NCBI RefSeq assembly: GCF_016863535.1
Contig: NZ_BOPB01000031.1
Span: forward strand, 61,092 to 125,091
DNA length: 64,000 nucleotides
Source: Micromonospora lutea
GTDB lineage: Bacteria; Actinomycetota; Actinomycetes; Mycobacteriales; Micromonosporaceae
Reading direction: 5' to 3'
Shown here piece by piece: positions 34,479 through 43,325 of the stretch; within the stretch, counting starts at the first letter, position 1, and each line of letters opens with the position of its first letter. Under the pieces are notes generated by a model. The model ran no database searches and was not told the DNA's origin. It was given only the letters and a program-made list of their open reading frames with translations. A program made the translations under genes and the position numbers.

Positions 34479-36382
34479 CCGACAGAAAGCAGGTGGCGGT
34501 GTCTCCCAGCCTGACCGAACGTCTACGCGTCTGGACGCGGCCGACGCGGGAACGGTGGTCGGCCATCTTCCGGCTGCTGCCCCGGGCCGGTGCCGGAGTG
34601 ATCATCGCTGCGGTCCTGCTCAACCTGCTGATCGGTGTGCTGCCGATGGTCTTCATCATCTGGACCGGTCGGGTACTCGGTGACCTTCCGGCCGTCGCCG
34701 GTGGCGCTCCGGACGCCTGGCGCACCGTCGTGCTCAGCCTGGCGATCGCGGTGGCCGCCTTCGTCTTCCAGCAGATGCTGGTGCCGTTCCAGTCGGCTCT
34801 GGGGGAGGTGGTGATCCGCCGCGTCGACGGCTTCTGCGCCGGACGGCTGGGTCGCGCGGCCCTTGCCGAAGCCCCGATCGCGGTGCTCGAGCGGCCCGAC
34901 ATCAGCGGCCTGCTCGGTGAGGCGCGGGGCGGCTACGACCGGGTGCTGCCGACGCCGGGCGACGCGGTCGCGGGCGCGTTGGCGTTGATCGCACGGTACA
35001 GCCAGCTCGCCGGTGCCGTCGTCCTGGTCGGGATCGTGCTCTCGGTACCCGCCGCGCTGCTGATCGGGGCGACCGCGTTGATCGTCCGGTACGGCCAGCG
35101 CGGCTCCCTCGGTCGCTTCGGCGCCCTCTGGGTCAGTCTGCTGGCGAGCCGGCAGCGGGTGATGTACCTGCGTTCCTTCGGTACCAGCACCAAGGTGGCC
35201 AAGGAGATGCGGATGTTCGGGCTGCTGGACTGGTACCAGCGCCGGCATCGGACCGACGCACACGCCTACCTGGATCCGCTGTGGTCCGGTCGGCGTCGGA
35301 TCCTGCTGCGTCCGTTCCTCGCGTACGCCGCCGTCGCGCTGGTTGGTGGTGCGATCGTGCTGTACTGGCTGGCGGGCGCTGCCGCCAGCGGCACGCTGAC
35401 GCTGACCCAGTTGGGTATCGCCATCCAGGGTGTGCTGATTCCGATCCGGTTCGGGGTCTTCTTCCCGGAGTCGGACGTGCAGACCCAGTACGGCATGCAG
35501 GCCTATCAGGCACTGACCACATTCGAGCGGACCGCCGCCGAAGGCCGGGCCAACGTCGCCGGTGACCTGCCGCTGCCGGCCGGCCCGGTCGGCCGGATCC
35601 GCTTCGACGACGTGGCGTTCCGCTACAGCGAAGCCGGCAGCGCGGTTCTCGACGGCGTCTCCTGCACCCTGCCGGCGGGGCGCAGCACCGCCATCGTGGG
35701 GCTCAACGGTGCCGGCAAGACCACCCTCGTCAAACTGCTCGCCCGGCTCTACGACCCGACCAGCGGCGCCATCACGGTCGACGGCGTCGACCTGCGTCAG
35801 TACTCGACGCGGGACTGGCAACAACGGCTCGCCGTCATCTTCCAGGACTTCGTGCACTACGAGCTGGACGCGGCGGCCAACATCGGCTTGGGTGCGGCCG
35901 ACCACCTCGACGACCGGGAAGGTCTGCTCGCCGCCGCCCGCCGGGCGGGCGCCGAGCAAGTGATCGCCGCCCTGCCGCACGGCCTGGACACGATCCTGTC
36001 CCGACAGTACGCGGGCGGCACCGACCTGTCCGGCGGCCAGTGGCAGCGGGTCGCCCTGGCGCGGGCGCTGTTCGCGGTGCGGCACGGCGCGTCCGTCCTG
36101 GTGCTCGACGAACCTACTGCCCAGCTCGACGTCCGCGCCGAGGTCGAGTTCTACGACCGGTTCCTCGAATTGACCCGTGGGCTCACCACGGTGATCATCT
36201 CCCACCGGTTCTCGACCGTGCGGCGCGCCGACCAGATCATCGTGCTGGACGGTGGCCGGGTCACCGAGCAGGGCAGCCACGACGAGCTGATGGCGGCCGG
36301 CGGCCAGTACGCGGAGCTGTTCCGCCTCCAGGCGAGGCGTTTCTCCGACGACGACGAGCCGCTCGTGGAGGTGATCGCATGA
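34475..36382 (+). CDS. ABC exporter half 1 (TMD-NBD)
   Basis: 635 residues from the ATG at 34475, coupled to the methyltransferase stop. Six-helix transmembrane domain (residues about 30-330), then the nucleotide domain: Walker A VGLNGAGKTTLVKLL, signature DLSGGQWQRVALARAL, Walker B VLVLDEPTAQLD, switch His in ISHRFSTV. The next gene encodes a related half, so they form a heterodimer exporting the product. Confidence 0.92.
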   Translation: MTDRKQVAVSPSLTERLRVWTRPTRERWSAIFRLLPRAGAGVIIAAVLLNLLIGVLPMVFIIWTGRVLGDLPAVAGGAPDAWRTVVLSLAIAVAAFVFQQMLVPFQSALGEVVIRRVDGFCAGRLGRAALAEAPIAVLERPDISGLLGEARGGYDRVLPTPGDAVAGALALIARYSQLAGAVVLVGIVLSVPAALLIGATALIVRYGQRGSLGRFGALWVSLLASRQRVMYLRSFGTSTKVAKEMRMFGLLDWYQRRHRTDAHAYLDPLWSGRRRILLRPFLAYAAVALVGGAIVLYWLAGAAASGTLTLTQLGIAIQGVLIPIRFGVFFPESDVQTQYGMQAYQALTTFERTAAEGRANVAGDLPLPAGPVGRIRFDDVAFRYSEAGSAVLDGVSCTLPAGRSTAIVGLNGAGKTTLVKLLARLYDPTSGAITVDGVDLRQYSTRDWQQRLAVIFQDFVHYELDAAANIGLGAADHLDDREGLLAAARRAGAEQVIAALPHGLDTILSRQYAGGTDLSGGQWQRVALARALFAVRHGASVLVLDEPTAQLDVRAEVEFYDRFLELTRGLTTVIISHRFSTVRRADQIIVLDGGRVTEQGSHDELMAAGGQYAELFRLQARRFSDDDEPLVEVIA

Positions 36383-38169
36383 TAGGGCTGCTGCGTACCG
36401 CCCGTTTCATGCTGGGTCTGGCTGCCCGCCTGGACCGTGGCCGGCTCATCCGGTCGGGCGTGTTGATGCTCCTGGGTTACGCCGCGACCCCGTTCATCGC
36501 GCTGGGCCTGCGGGACCTCACCAACGCCGCGCTGAGCGGCGACGTCTCGGCGGCCACCATCGCCGCGTTGGTCGTCGCGGTGCTGCTCACCTTCGAGTTG
36601 ATGTTGGGCCACTTCGCGCACCTGTCGTACTTCGAGGTCGGTGAGCTGGCCGAGGTGGCACTCAACGAGGAGCTGCTGCGGCACGTCAACGCGGGCCATG
36701 GCCTGGAACGGGTGGACGACCCGGAGTTCGCCGACGGCGTGACGATGGTGCAGGAGGAACTCGTTCGCACCCGCGTCGCGCTGGAGGCGGTGCTGCAGCT
36801 CGCCGGCCTGCTGCTCCAGGTTCTCGTCACGACCGTCGTGCTGGCGATGCTGAACCCATGGCTGCTCCTGCTGCCCGTCGCGGCGCTCGCGCCGGTGTTC
36901 ATCGGCAAGCGGGCCCAGGCGATCATCGACAGCGCCAAGGAGAACTCCGCCGAATCCACCCGCCAGGCACGGCACCTGCTGGAACTGGCCACCACTCCGG
37001 CCGCGATCAAGGAGGTCCGGCTGTTCCACGGCGAACAGGAACTGCTGCATCGGCACGAACGAGCCTGGTCGGCGTCGACCCGACTGCTGTGGCGGGCGCA
37101 CCGCCGGGCGGCGACGCTGCGCTCCGCCGGTCAGTCGGTGTTCGCGCTGGCGTACGGCGGCGCAGTGGTGCTGATCATCTCCCAGGTACGCGACGGGCGA
37201 GCCGACGTGGGTGACGTGGTCCTGGTGATCACCCTGGCGGTGCAGGTGGCGGTGCAGGTGGCGAGCGCTCTCAACCTGCTCGCGCTGTTGCAGGGCGTCG
37301 GCAGGACCGTGGCCCGGCTGACCCGGTTGCGTCAGTCGACCGGTGCGGCGAGCACCGGGAACGCGGGGTCGTCGGATGGGGTTCCGCAGCGTCTGAACGA
37401 CGGCATCGTGTTGGAGAACGTCAGCTTCCACTATCCGGGGACGGACCGGCTCGTGCTCCGCGACATCAACCTGCGATTGCCGGCGGGCGGCTCGGTTGCC
37501 ATCGTCGGTGAGAACGGCGCCGGCAAGAGCACGTTGGTCAAGCTCCTCTGCGGGCTGTACCGGCCGGTGTCCGGGCGGATCCTGCTGGACAGCAGCGATC
37601 TGACCGACGTGCCGGACGACGAGTGGCGACAGCGGGTGGCCCCGCTGTTCCAGGACTTCGCCCGCTTCGAGCTGGTGGTGCGGGAGAGCGTCGGAGTCGG
37701 CGACGTGGCGCGCGTCGACGACCGCGCCGCAGTCGGCGACGCCGTCGACCGGGCGGAGGCCGGCGGCGCGGTTGCCGCGGTACCCGGAGGGCTGGACGGC
37801 CTGCTCGGAAAGGGGTACGGCGACGGCGCGGAACTCTCCGGTGGTCAGTGGCAACGGCTCGGGCTGGCCCGGACGATGATGCGGGACCGACCGTTGCTGC
37901 TGGTGCTCGACGAGCCGGCGGCGGCCCTGGACGCGGCCGCCGAACACGCCATCTTCGAGCGGTACCGAGACTCCGCCGGCCGGGTCGGTGCCGTCGACGG
38001 CGGTGTCACGCTCTTCGTCTCGCACCGGTTCTCCACCGTACGTATGGCGGACCTGATCGTCGTCCTGGACGGTGGCCAGGTGGCCGAGAGCGGCAGCCAC
38101 GCCGAGCTGATGGCGCGCGGCGGTCTGTACGCGGAGCTGTTCGGCATGCAGGCGCGGGTGTCGACATGA
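36379..38169 (+). CDS. ABC exporter half 2 (TMD-NBD)
   Basis: 596 residues, ATGA overlap with half 1. Walker A VGENGAGKSTLVKLL, signature ELSGGQWQRLGLARTM, Walker B LLLVLDEPAAALD, with AAA replacing the usual PTA. The VSHRFSTV switch is intact. Its partner is half 1. Confidence 0.92.
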   Translation: MIGLLRTARFMLGLAARLDRGRLIRSGVLMLLGYAATPFIALGLRDLTNAALSGDVSAATIAALVVAVLLTFELMLGHFAHLSYFEVGELAEVALNEELLRHVNAGHGLERVDDPEFADGVTMVQEELVRTRVALEAVLQLAGLLLQVLVTTVVLAMLNPWLLLLPVAALAPVFIGKRAQAIIDSAKENSAESTRQARHLLELATTPAAIKEVRLFHGEQELLHRHERAWSASTRLLWRAHRRAATLRSAGQSVFALAYGGAVVLIISQVRDGRADVGDVVLVITLAVQVAVQVASALNLLALLQGVGRTVARLTRLRQSTGAASTGNAGSSDGVPQRLNDGIVLENVSFHYPGTDRLVLRDINLRLPAGGSVAIVGENGAGKSTLVKLLCGLYRPVSGRILLDSSDLTDVPDDEWRQRVAPLFQDFARFELVVRESVGVGDVARVDDRAAVGDAVDRAEAGGAVAAVPGGLDGLLGKGYGDGAELSGGQWQRLGLARTMMRDRPLLLVLDEPAAALDAAAEHAIFERYRDSAGRVGAVDGGVTLFVSHRFSTVRMADLIVVLDGGQVAESGSHAELMARGGLYAELFGMQARVST

Positions 38170-39653
38170 TGACGCCGATGACTGTGTCCTTCGTCGGCAC
38201 CCGTACCGCCGAGGCGGCGTTGAGCTGGGGGCAGGAGTCGATCTGGCGGACCGTACGCTGGCTCGACGAGGATGACCCCTACTTCAACATCCCGTACGTA
38301 CTGCCGATCGTCGGGGGCCCCGACCTGGACCGGGTCGGTGACGCACTACGCCGGCTGGTGGAGCGGCACGAGGCGCTCCGCACCACGATCACGGACACCC
38401 CGGACGGAGCCCGGCAGACCGTCGTGGCGGCCGGTGAGCTGGTCGTCGACGTGCACCAAGCCGGGGACGACGCGGCACAGGTGGCGCAGCAGGTCGCTGC
38501 AGACCTCGCGGCCCGCGCCTTCCGGTACGCCGAGGAGCTGCCCTTCCGCTGCGCGGTGGTGCTCCGCGACGGCGTGGCCACCCAGCTGGCGCTGGCCCTG
38601 TCGCACCTGGCCGTGGACGCCTGGTCGATCCGGGTGCTCACCGACGACTGGGCCGCCCTGGTCGCCGGTACCGAGCCGGGTGACGTGCCGACACAGCCGC
38701 TGGACCGGGTGGCGTTCGAGCGGGACGGTGCCGGCGCCGGCCGGGGTGCCGAGTCGGTCGCGTACTGGGCCCGGACGTTGGCGCAGGCACCACGGACACT
38801 GTTCGACTTCCCGTCCCAGGAACCGGAGACGTTGCGGTTCGTCCGAGTCGGCATGGAGTCGCCGGCCCTGGCGGTGGCCGCCACGCAACTCGCGCACCGG
38901 TGGGGGGTGAGCACGGCCAGCGTGCTGACCGTGGCGTGTGGCACCCTGCTCGGGGTCCACACCGGCCACGACCGCGTCGCACTGCAGCTCATTGTCGCCA
39001 ACCGGCACGACCGGCGGTTCCGGACCATGGTCGGCCCGGCCGCCCAGGACGGACTGGTGCTGCTGGACCTGGACGGGGAATCCTTCGCCGAGACGGTGCG
39101 GCGGGGCCACATGCAGGCGATGGCGGCGTACCGGTACGGGCATTACGACCCGGCGATCGTGCGTGAGCTGCGGGAAGAGGCAGGCGCCGTCCGGGGTGCC
39201 CCGATGGACCTGTCTGCGTACTTCAACGATATCCGAGGCTCCGGCACCTGGCCCCGGCTGCCGGCCGCACCCGATGGTCCGCGCAGCCTCAGCTCGCAGA
39301 CCCGCACCTTCGTGGTCGGATCGCACGCCAAGGTGGACGCCAAGGCGTTCTTCGCCACCGGCGCGGCTCCCGACACCGGCCAGTTGTACCTGCTCGCGGA
39401 CACCGCACACCTGCCGCGCGAAACGGCGTTTGCCCTGTTGCGCGCTGCCGAGGAAACCCTGATCACCGCGGTGGAGGCCGACGATCTGCGGATCTCCGAC
39501 CTCGCCGCGGTCACCGGGCTCACCGAGATTCGACGCGGACCTGGCTGGATCCGCCGCGGTCCGGACTGGGTACGCCGCGAAGCGCCCACCGGAGCACCGC
39601 AGGACACGCCCGACATCGTGCAGAGGTCTTCAACCACCGGAGGCGCCGTATGA
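38166..39653 (+). CDS. free-standing condensation-domain protein 1
   Basis: 495 residues, coupled to the exporter stop. A lone NRPS condensation fold: WGQESIWRTVRWLDEDDPYFNIPYVLPI opens it, and the active-site HHxxxDG reads SHLAVDA (146-152), so the first His is Ser, while the second, catalytic His147 is kept. The protein has DLSAYFNDIR in the position of the later C-domain DFS motif. A C-terminal RGPGWIRRGPDWV tail is shared with the second copy at 43.3 kb. It probably joins two carrier-bound units or an amine acceptor. Confidence 0.82.
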   Translation: MMTPMTVSFVGTRTAEAALSWGQESIWRTVRWLDEDDPYFNIPYVLPIVGGPDLDRVGDALRRLVERHEALRTTITDTPDGARQTVVAAGELVVDVHQAGDDAAQVAQQVAADLAARAFRYAEELPFRCAVVLRDGVATQLALALSHLAVDAWSIRVLTDDWAALVAGTEPGDVPTQPLDRVAFERDGAGAGRGAESVAYWARTLAQAPRTLFDFPSQEPETLRFVRVGMESPALAVAATQLAHRWGVSTASVLTVACGTLLGVHTGHDRVALQLIVANRHDRRFRTMVGPAAQDGLVLLDLDGESFAETVRRGHMQAMAAYRYGHYDPAIVRELREEAGAVRGAPMDLSAYFNDIRGSGTWPRLPAAPDGPRSLSSQTRTFVVGSHAKVDAKAFFATGAAPDTGQLYLLADTAHLPRETAFALLRAAEETLITAVEADDLRISDLAAVTGLTEIRRGPGWIRRGPDWVRREAPTGAPQDTPDIVQRSSTTGGAV

Positions 39654-40525
39654 CCGCTGTGACCGAACTGACCTGGGACGACGAGATGCGGAGCGTGGTG
39701 GACCGCCTCACGCACACCGCCGAGGAGAACTACTACAACCCGTACCAGACGTTCGAGTGGCCGGACCACATCGACGAGGGTGTCCCGTGGATGAGTGCCG
39801 ACCTGATGACCGTGCACGGCACCGAGGCCGCCGCCGACCTGTCGTCGGCGCAACGACTGGCGCTGGCCAAGTGGGAGAGCATCCACTTCTACAGCCTCAA
39901 CGTGCACGGGATCCGGGACCTCATGACGGAGGTCGTGGCGCGCATCCACACCCCCGGGTTCGAGATTCCCACGCCGTTCTTCCATCACTTCCTCGGTGAG
40001 GAGAACGAGCACATGTGGTTCTTCGCCGAGTTCTGCCTGCGCTACGGCGGGAAGATCTATCCGGACCGGACGATGGCCTTCCCACGGGAGCCGGCCAGCC
40101 CGGTCGTCGACCACTTCATCGTCTTCAGCCGGATTCTGATCTTCGAGATAATCGTCGACTACTTCAACAGCCGGATGGCCGCCGACACCACGCTTCCGGA
40201 GACCATCCGGGCCATCAACCGGGTGCACCACCAGGACGAGTCACGGCACATCGCGTTCGGCTGCCACCTCGTCCGGGTCCTGTTCGACCGGTTGCGGGCC
40301 ACCTGCGAGCCGGCCGAAGTCGAGCAGGCCCGCCGGTACGTGGCCCGGTACATCGAGTCGTCACTGCATCAGATGTACAGCGTGGACGCCTACCGGGACG
40401 CGGGTATCGACCGTCCCGCCGCTTTCCGCCAGCGACTGTTGGCCGACCCGGGACGCCGCGCGGTGCACGACGCCTTCGCGGGGCGCGCGTACAGCTTCTA
40501 CCGACGGATCGGGGTGCTGGCATGA
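39650..40525 (+). CDS. AurF-type diiron N-oxygenase
   Basis: 291 residues. The ligand set of p-aminobenzoate N-oxygenase AurF is complete: Glu76 (KWESIHF), Glu118 and His121 (EENEHMWF), Glu166 (LIFEIIVDY), His193, Glu197 and His200 (HHQDESRHIAFG). Members turn an amine into hydroxylamine, nitroso or nitro products. Placed between a condensation protein and SerRS-like ligase 2, and near a nitronate monooxygenase, it may oxidise the amino group of a carrier-bound amino acid. ATGA-coupled on both sides. Confidence 0.88.
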   Translation: MTAVTELTWDDEMRSVVDRLTHTAEENYYNPYQTFEWPDHIDEGVPWMSADLMTVHGTEAAADLSSAQRLALAKWESIHFYSLNVHGIRDLMTEVVARIHTPGFEIPTPFFHHFLGEENEHMWFFAEFCLRYGGKIYPDRTMAFPREPASPVVDHFIVFSRILIFEIIVDYFNSRMAADTTLPETIRAINRVHHQDESRHIAFGCHLVRVLFDRLRATCEPAEVEQARRYVARYIESSLHQMYSVDAYRDAGIDRPAAFRQRLLADPGRRAVHDAFAGRAYSFYRRIGVLA

Positions 40526-41379
40526 CCGCCGGCCCGACCGCAGCCCGCCCGGGTGCGGTGCCGCCGCTGCGTGACCCCGGCCCCGGGTTGATCGTGCTCG
40601 ATCCCGACCAGGCGCGGCTCTTCCACCTCCTCGACCGGCTCTTCGTCGAGGTCGCCGATCAGTTGGGTGCCGCACCCGTCGTCGGGCCGCCGCTGCTGCC
40701 GGTGGCGGATCTCGTCCGACTCGACTACTTCCGCAACTTCCCGCACCTGGGCGTGCTGGCCGCCCGCTTGACGCCCGAGGCGACCGCCGAGGCCGCCGCC
40801 GGCGCCGACCCCACCGCGCTGACCGCTGTGCCGACCGGCTACCTCCTTCCCTCCGCGACCTGCTACGGGCTGCTCACCGCCATGACGGGGGTACGCCTCG
40901 ACGCCTCGGTGCGGCTGACCGCGACCGGTCGCTGCTTCCGTAACGAGGAGCGATTCGAGGGCCTGCGCCGGCTCTGGGGCTTCCACATGCGGGAAATTCT
41001 CTTCGTCGGTGACCAGGACGGTGCCGCCGAGCACCTCGCCGTCTCCCGCGAGATGATCCTCGACCTTGCCAACCGGCTCGGCGTGCCGGTCACCGTGGAG
41101 GCCGCCAACGACCCGTTCTACGACCGAACCGGTTCCCGGGCGCGCCTCGCCATGCTGGACCCGGTCAAGCACGAGTTCGTCACCGTGGACGGCACCGCCA
41201 TCGCCTCGGTGAACCGGCACCGCAACTTCTTCGGTGAGCGGCTCGGCATCCGGGTCGGTGCCGACAACGCGTACAGCTCGTGCACCGCCTTCGGTGTCGA
41301 ACGTTGGGTCCACGCGATGGCGTGCGCGCACGGGTCGGTGCCGGCCGCGCTCGCGGTCGCGGAGCGGGCCAGTGGTTGA
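40522..41379 (+). CDS. SerRS-like amino acid:[carrier protein] ligase 2
   Basis: 285 residues, the compact form. Zinc ligands Cys114 (SATCYGLL), Glu158 (WGFHMREILFVGD), Cys254 (YSSCTAFGVERW). Motif 2 is a clean CFRNEERFEG, and motif 3 is GVERW. No tRNA-binding arm is present, so it should load an amino acid onto a carrier protein, most likely the one at 42.9 kb. Unlike ligase 1, all canonical ATP-binding elements are intact. Amino acid unknown (glycine or alanine for characterised relatives). Confidence 0.85.
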   Translation: MTAGPTAARPGAVPPLRDPGPGLIVLDPDQARLFHLLDRLFVEVADQLGAAPVVGPPLLPVADLVRLDYFRNFPHLGVLAARLTPEATAEAAAGADPTALTAVPTGYLLPSATCYGLLTAMTGVRLDASVRLTATGRCFRNEERFEGLRRLWGFHMREILFVGDQDGAAEHLAVSREMILDLANRLGVPVTVEAANDPFYDRTGSRARLAMLDPVKHEFVTVDGTAIASVNRHRNFFGERLGIRVGADNAYSSCTAFGVERWVHAMACAHGSVPAALAVAERASG

Positions 41380-42370
41380 CGTTCCGGCCACGGCCGGTGT
41401 GCTCGGCGTCCGGCTGCCCCTGGTGCAGGCCGGCATGGGCGGGGTGACCGGCCCGGCTCTGGCCGCGGCGGTGGCCGAAGCCGGTGCGTTGGGCACGGTG
41501 GCGCTGTACCGCTTCGACCCCATGACCGCCGCCGAACTGGTCCGTCGCACGGCGGTGAACACCTCGGCCACCTTCGGCGTCAACGTGATCCCGGAGGTGG
41601 CCGGCGCGACGCTGCCCGCTCAGATCGCCTCGGTGCTGGACGCGGCCGACCGCAGACTGGTGATCAACGTGTACGGCCTGCCGCCGGCGTGGCTGATACC
41701 CCGGGTGCACGACGCGGGGCACACCGTTCTCGTCCAGGTCGGGTCCGCTTCCGACGCGGAGCGGGCTGCGGCCGATGGCGCCGACGTGCTCGCTCTTCAG
41801 GGCGTCGAGGCCGGCGGACACCATCTGGGGGATCAACCGGTGGCCGAGTTGCTGGCCGAGGTGCTCGACCGCGGTGTGCCGGTGCCGGTGCTGGCCGCCG
41901 GTGGCATCCAGCGTGCCGACCAGGTCGCGGAGCACCTCCGGGCCGGCGCGAGTGGATGCTTGTGCGGTACGGCGTTCGTGGTAGCGGCGGAGGCGACCGC
42001 GCATCCGGACTACCAGGCCGCCATCGTCGAAGCCGACGACGACGCCACCACCGTCACCGACCGGTTCGCGATCGGCTGGCCGGGTCGTCGGCACCGGGTG
42101 TTGCGCTCGGGCGTCACGCAGGCGGCCGAACCGCCGGCCGGACGGTTCGTCGCCTGGACCACGGTCACCGGCCGTCGGTTGCCGGTACCGTGCGGGTCCG
42201 CCGCCGTACCCACCGTCGAGACGCAGGGCCGGATCGCTGAGATGGCCCGCTATGCGGGCACCGGTTCGCGCTGGGTGACGGCCGTGCAGCCGGCCGCGGA
42301 GATCGTGTCGCGGCTGACCGGTCTGGCGGACACCAGCCCGCCCATCGCGCGGATCGGGAGTACGCCGTGA
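41372..42370 (+). CDS. nitronate monooxygenase / 2-nitropropane dioxygenase family
   Basis: 332 residues from the GTG at 41372, overlapping the ligase stop by 8 bases. FMN TIM barrel: LVQAGMGGVTGPALAAAVAEAGALGTV, QGVEAGGHHLGDQP, and VLAAGGIQRADQVAEHLRAGASGCLCGTAFV. It converts nitronates to carbonyls plus nitrite, and fits well after an N-oxygenase that could make a nitro compound. It could also act as a related FMN-dependent reductase. Confidence 0.85.
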   Translation: MVDVPATAGVLGVRLPLVQAGMGGVTGPALAAAVAEAGALGTVALYRFDPMTAAELVRRTAVNTSATFGVNVIPEVAGATLPAQIASVLDAADRRLVINVYGLPPAWLIPRVHDAGHTVLVQVGSASDAERAAADGADVLALQGVEAGGHHLGDQPVAELLAEVLDRGVPVPVLAAGGIQRADQVAEHLRAGASGCLCGTAFVVAAEATAHPDYQAAIVEADDDATTVTDRFAIGWPGRRHRVLRSGVTQAAEPPAGRFVAWTTVTGRRLPVPCGSAAVPTVETQGRIAEMARYAGTGSRWVTAVQPAAEIVSRLTGLADTSPPIARIGSTP

Positions 42371-42921
42371 TCGGCGTGGCTCCGCCGGACCCGCCGCACG
42401 GCGGGGACCTCGCGGGCCGAGACCTGGAGCGTCGGAGTCTGCCGGGTCCGGACCTCGACGGTCGCGGTCCGGGCGGCGGGCCCGCCGAGGCGCTTCGCCG
42501 GCTGGTCGGCGGTACGCCGGACGTCGGGCTCGACCTGGTCGCGGTCGAGCGGGTCCGCCGCGCGATCGACCACCACGGCGACCGCTGGCTGGCCGACATG
42601 TTCACCGGACCCGAACTGGAACAGTTGCGACTCGTCCGCGGCGATCTTCCCGAACGGGCTGCCGGCCGGGTCGCCGCCAAGGAGGCGATCGTCAAGGCGT
42701 TGCGCCCGGACGATCTGGTGGCCTGGCACGACATCGAGGTGCTGCGGCTGCCGCACGGCGCTCCCGTGGTGCGCCTGTCCGGCCGGGCCGGCCGGCATGC
42801 CGAGCACCGCGGCGTGCGGTCGGTCGCGGTCAGCATCACCCATCAGGACGGCTGGGCCGCGGCGATCGCGGTGGCCGGGCCTGCTGAACCCGACACGACC
42901 GAGGAGTACCCACATGGATGA
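42367..42921 (+). CDS. 4'-phosphopantetheinyl transferase, AcpS type
   Basis: 184 residues, GTGA-coupled to the previous gene. AcpS motifs: VGLDLVAVERVRRA (metal site Asp), RVAAKEAIVKAL (WxxKEA-like), and SVSITH-like VAVSITHQDG. An N-terminal extension of about 50 residues precedes the fold. It activates the carrier proteins and PCPs of the cluster. Confidence 0.85.
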   Translation: MIGVAPPDPPHGGDLAGRDLERRSLPGPDLDGRGPGGGPAEALRRLVGGTPDVGLDLVAVERVRRAIDHHGDRWLADMFTGPELEQLRLVRGDLPERAAGRVAAKEAIVKALRPDDLVAWHDIEVLRLPHGAPVVRLSGRAGRHAEHRGVRSVAVSITHQDGWAAAIAVAGPAEPDTTEEYPHG

Positions 42922-43141
42922 GATCCGCGAGTGGATCCGGAGCAGGAACCCGTCGCTGACCGGCGACATCGGTGAGGACGACGACCTCATCGAGGCCCGC
43001 TTGATCGATTCACTGGACTTCCTGGACTTCGTCTACCTCCTCGAAGAGGTCTCCGGCAGTTCGATCGACCTGCAGCAGTTGAGCGTCGATGACTTCCGGA
43101 CCCTCGGCCGGATCCGTAAGCGGTTCATGCCGGCCGAATGA
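42914..43141 (+). CDS. aminoacyl carrier protein 2
   Basis: 75 residues, overlapping the transferase stop. The phosphopantetheine serine is Ser33 in LIDSLDFLDF. Acidic, helical, and similar in type to carrier protein 1 (both have a GLV/LI-N/D-S core). The probable partner of ligase 2, two genes upstream, and of the AurF-type oxygenase. Confidence 0.85.
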   Translation: MDEIREWIRSRNPSLTGDIGEDDDLIEARLIDSLDFLDFVYLLEEVSGSSIDLQQLSVDDFRTLGRIRKRFMPAE

Positions 43142-43325
43142 GGCCCACCGCGGTCCGCCGGCCCGCGACCGCGGTGGACGACCGCGGTGGACGACCGCGA
43201 CACCCGGACGTGGGCCGGCCCGCCGAGCGAACGCCGCGAGGCCAGGCCTGCGACGCGCCGATCGGCACCGGTAGCCCGCCGAGTCTCGAAAGAGGCCACG
43301 TATGCCGTATGGGGGATGACCAACA
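43142..43325. other. 184-bp gap with a short tandem repeat
   Basis: Contains two direct copies of GCGGTGGACGACC near 43169-43195. The next gene starts at 43326 with ggggga upstream. No other gene or promoter is clear. Confidence 0.3.

Noticed and set aside
34523..38100. Two long minus-strand frames (585 and 649 residues)
   Set aside because: Both mirror the ABC exporter genes, whose Walker and signature motifs are on the plus strand.
25114..41379. The SerRS-like proteins as extra seryl-tRNA synthetases or resistance copies
   Set aside because: Both lack the N-terminal tRNA-binding coiled coil, are short, and carry the zinc Cys/Glu/Cys set with carrier-protein genes in the same operons.
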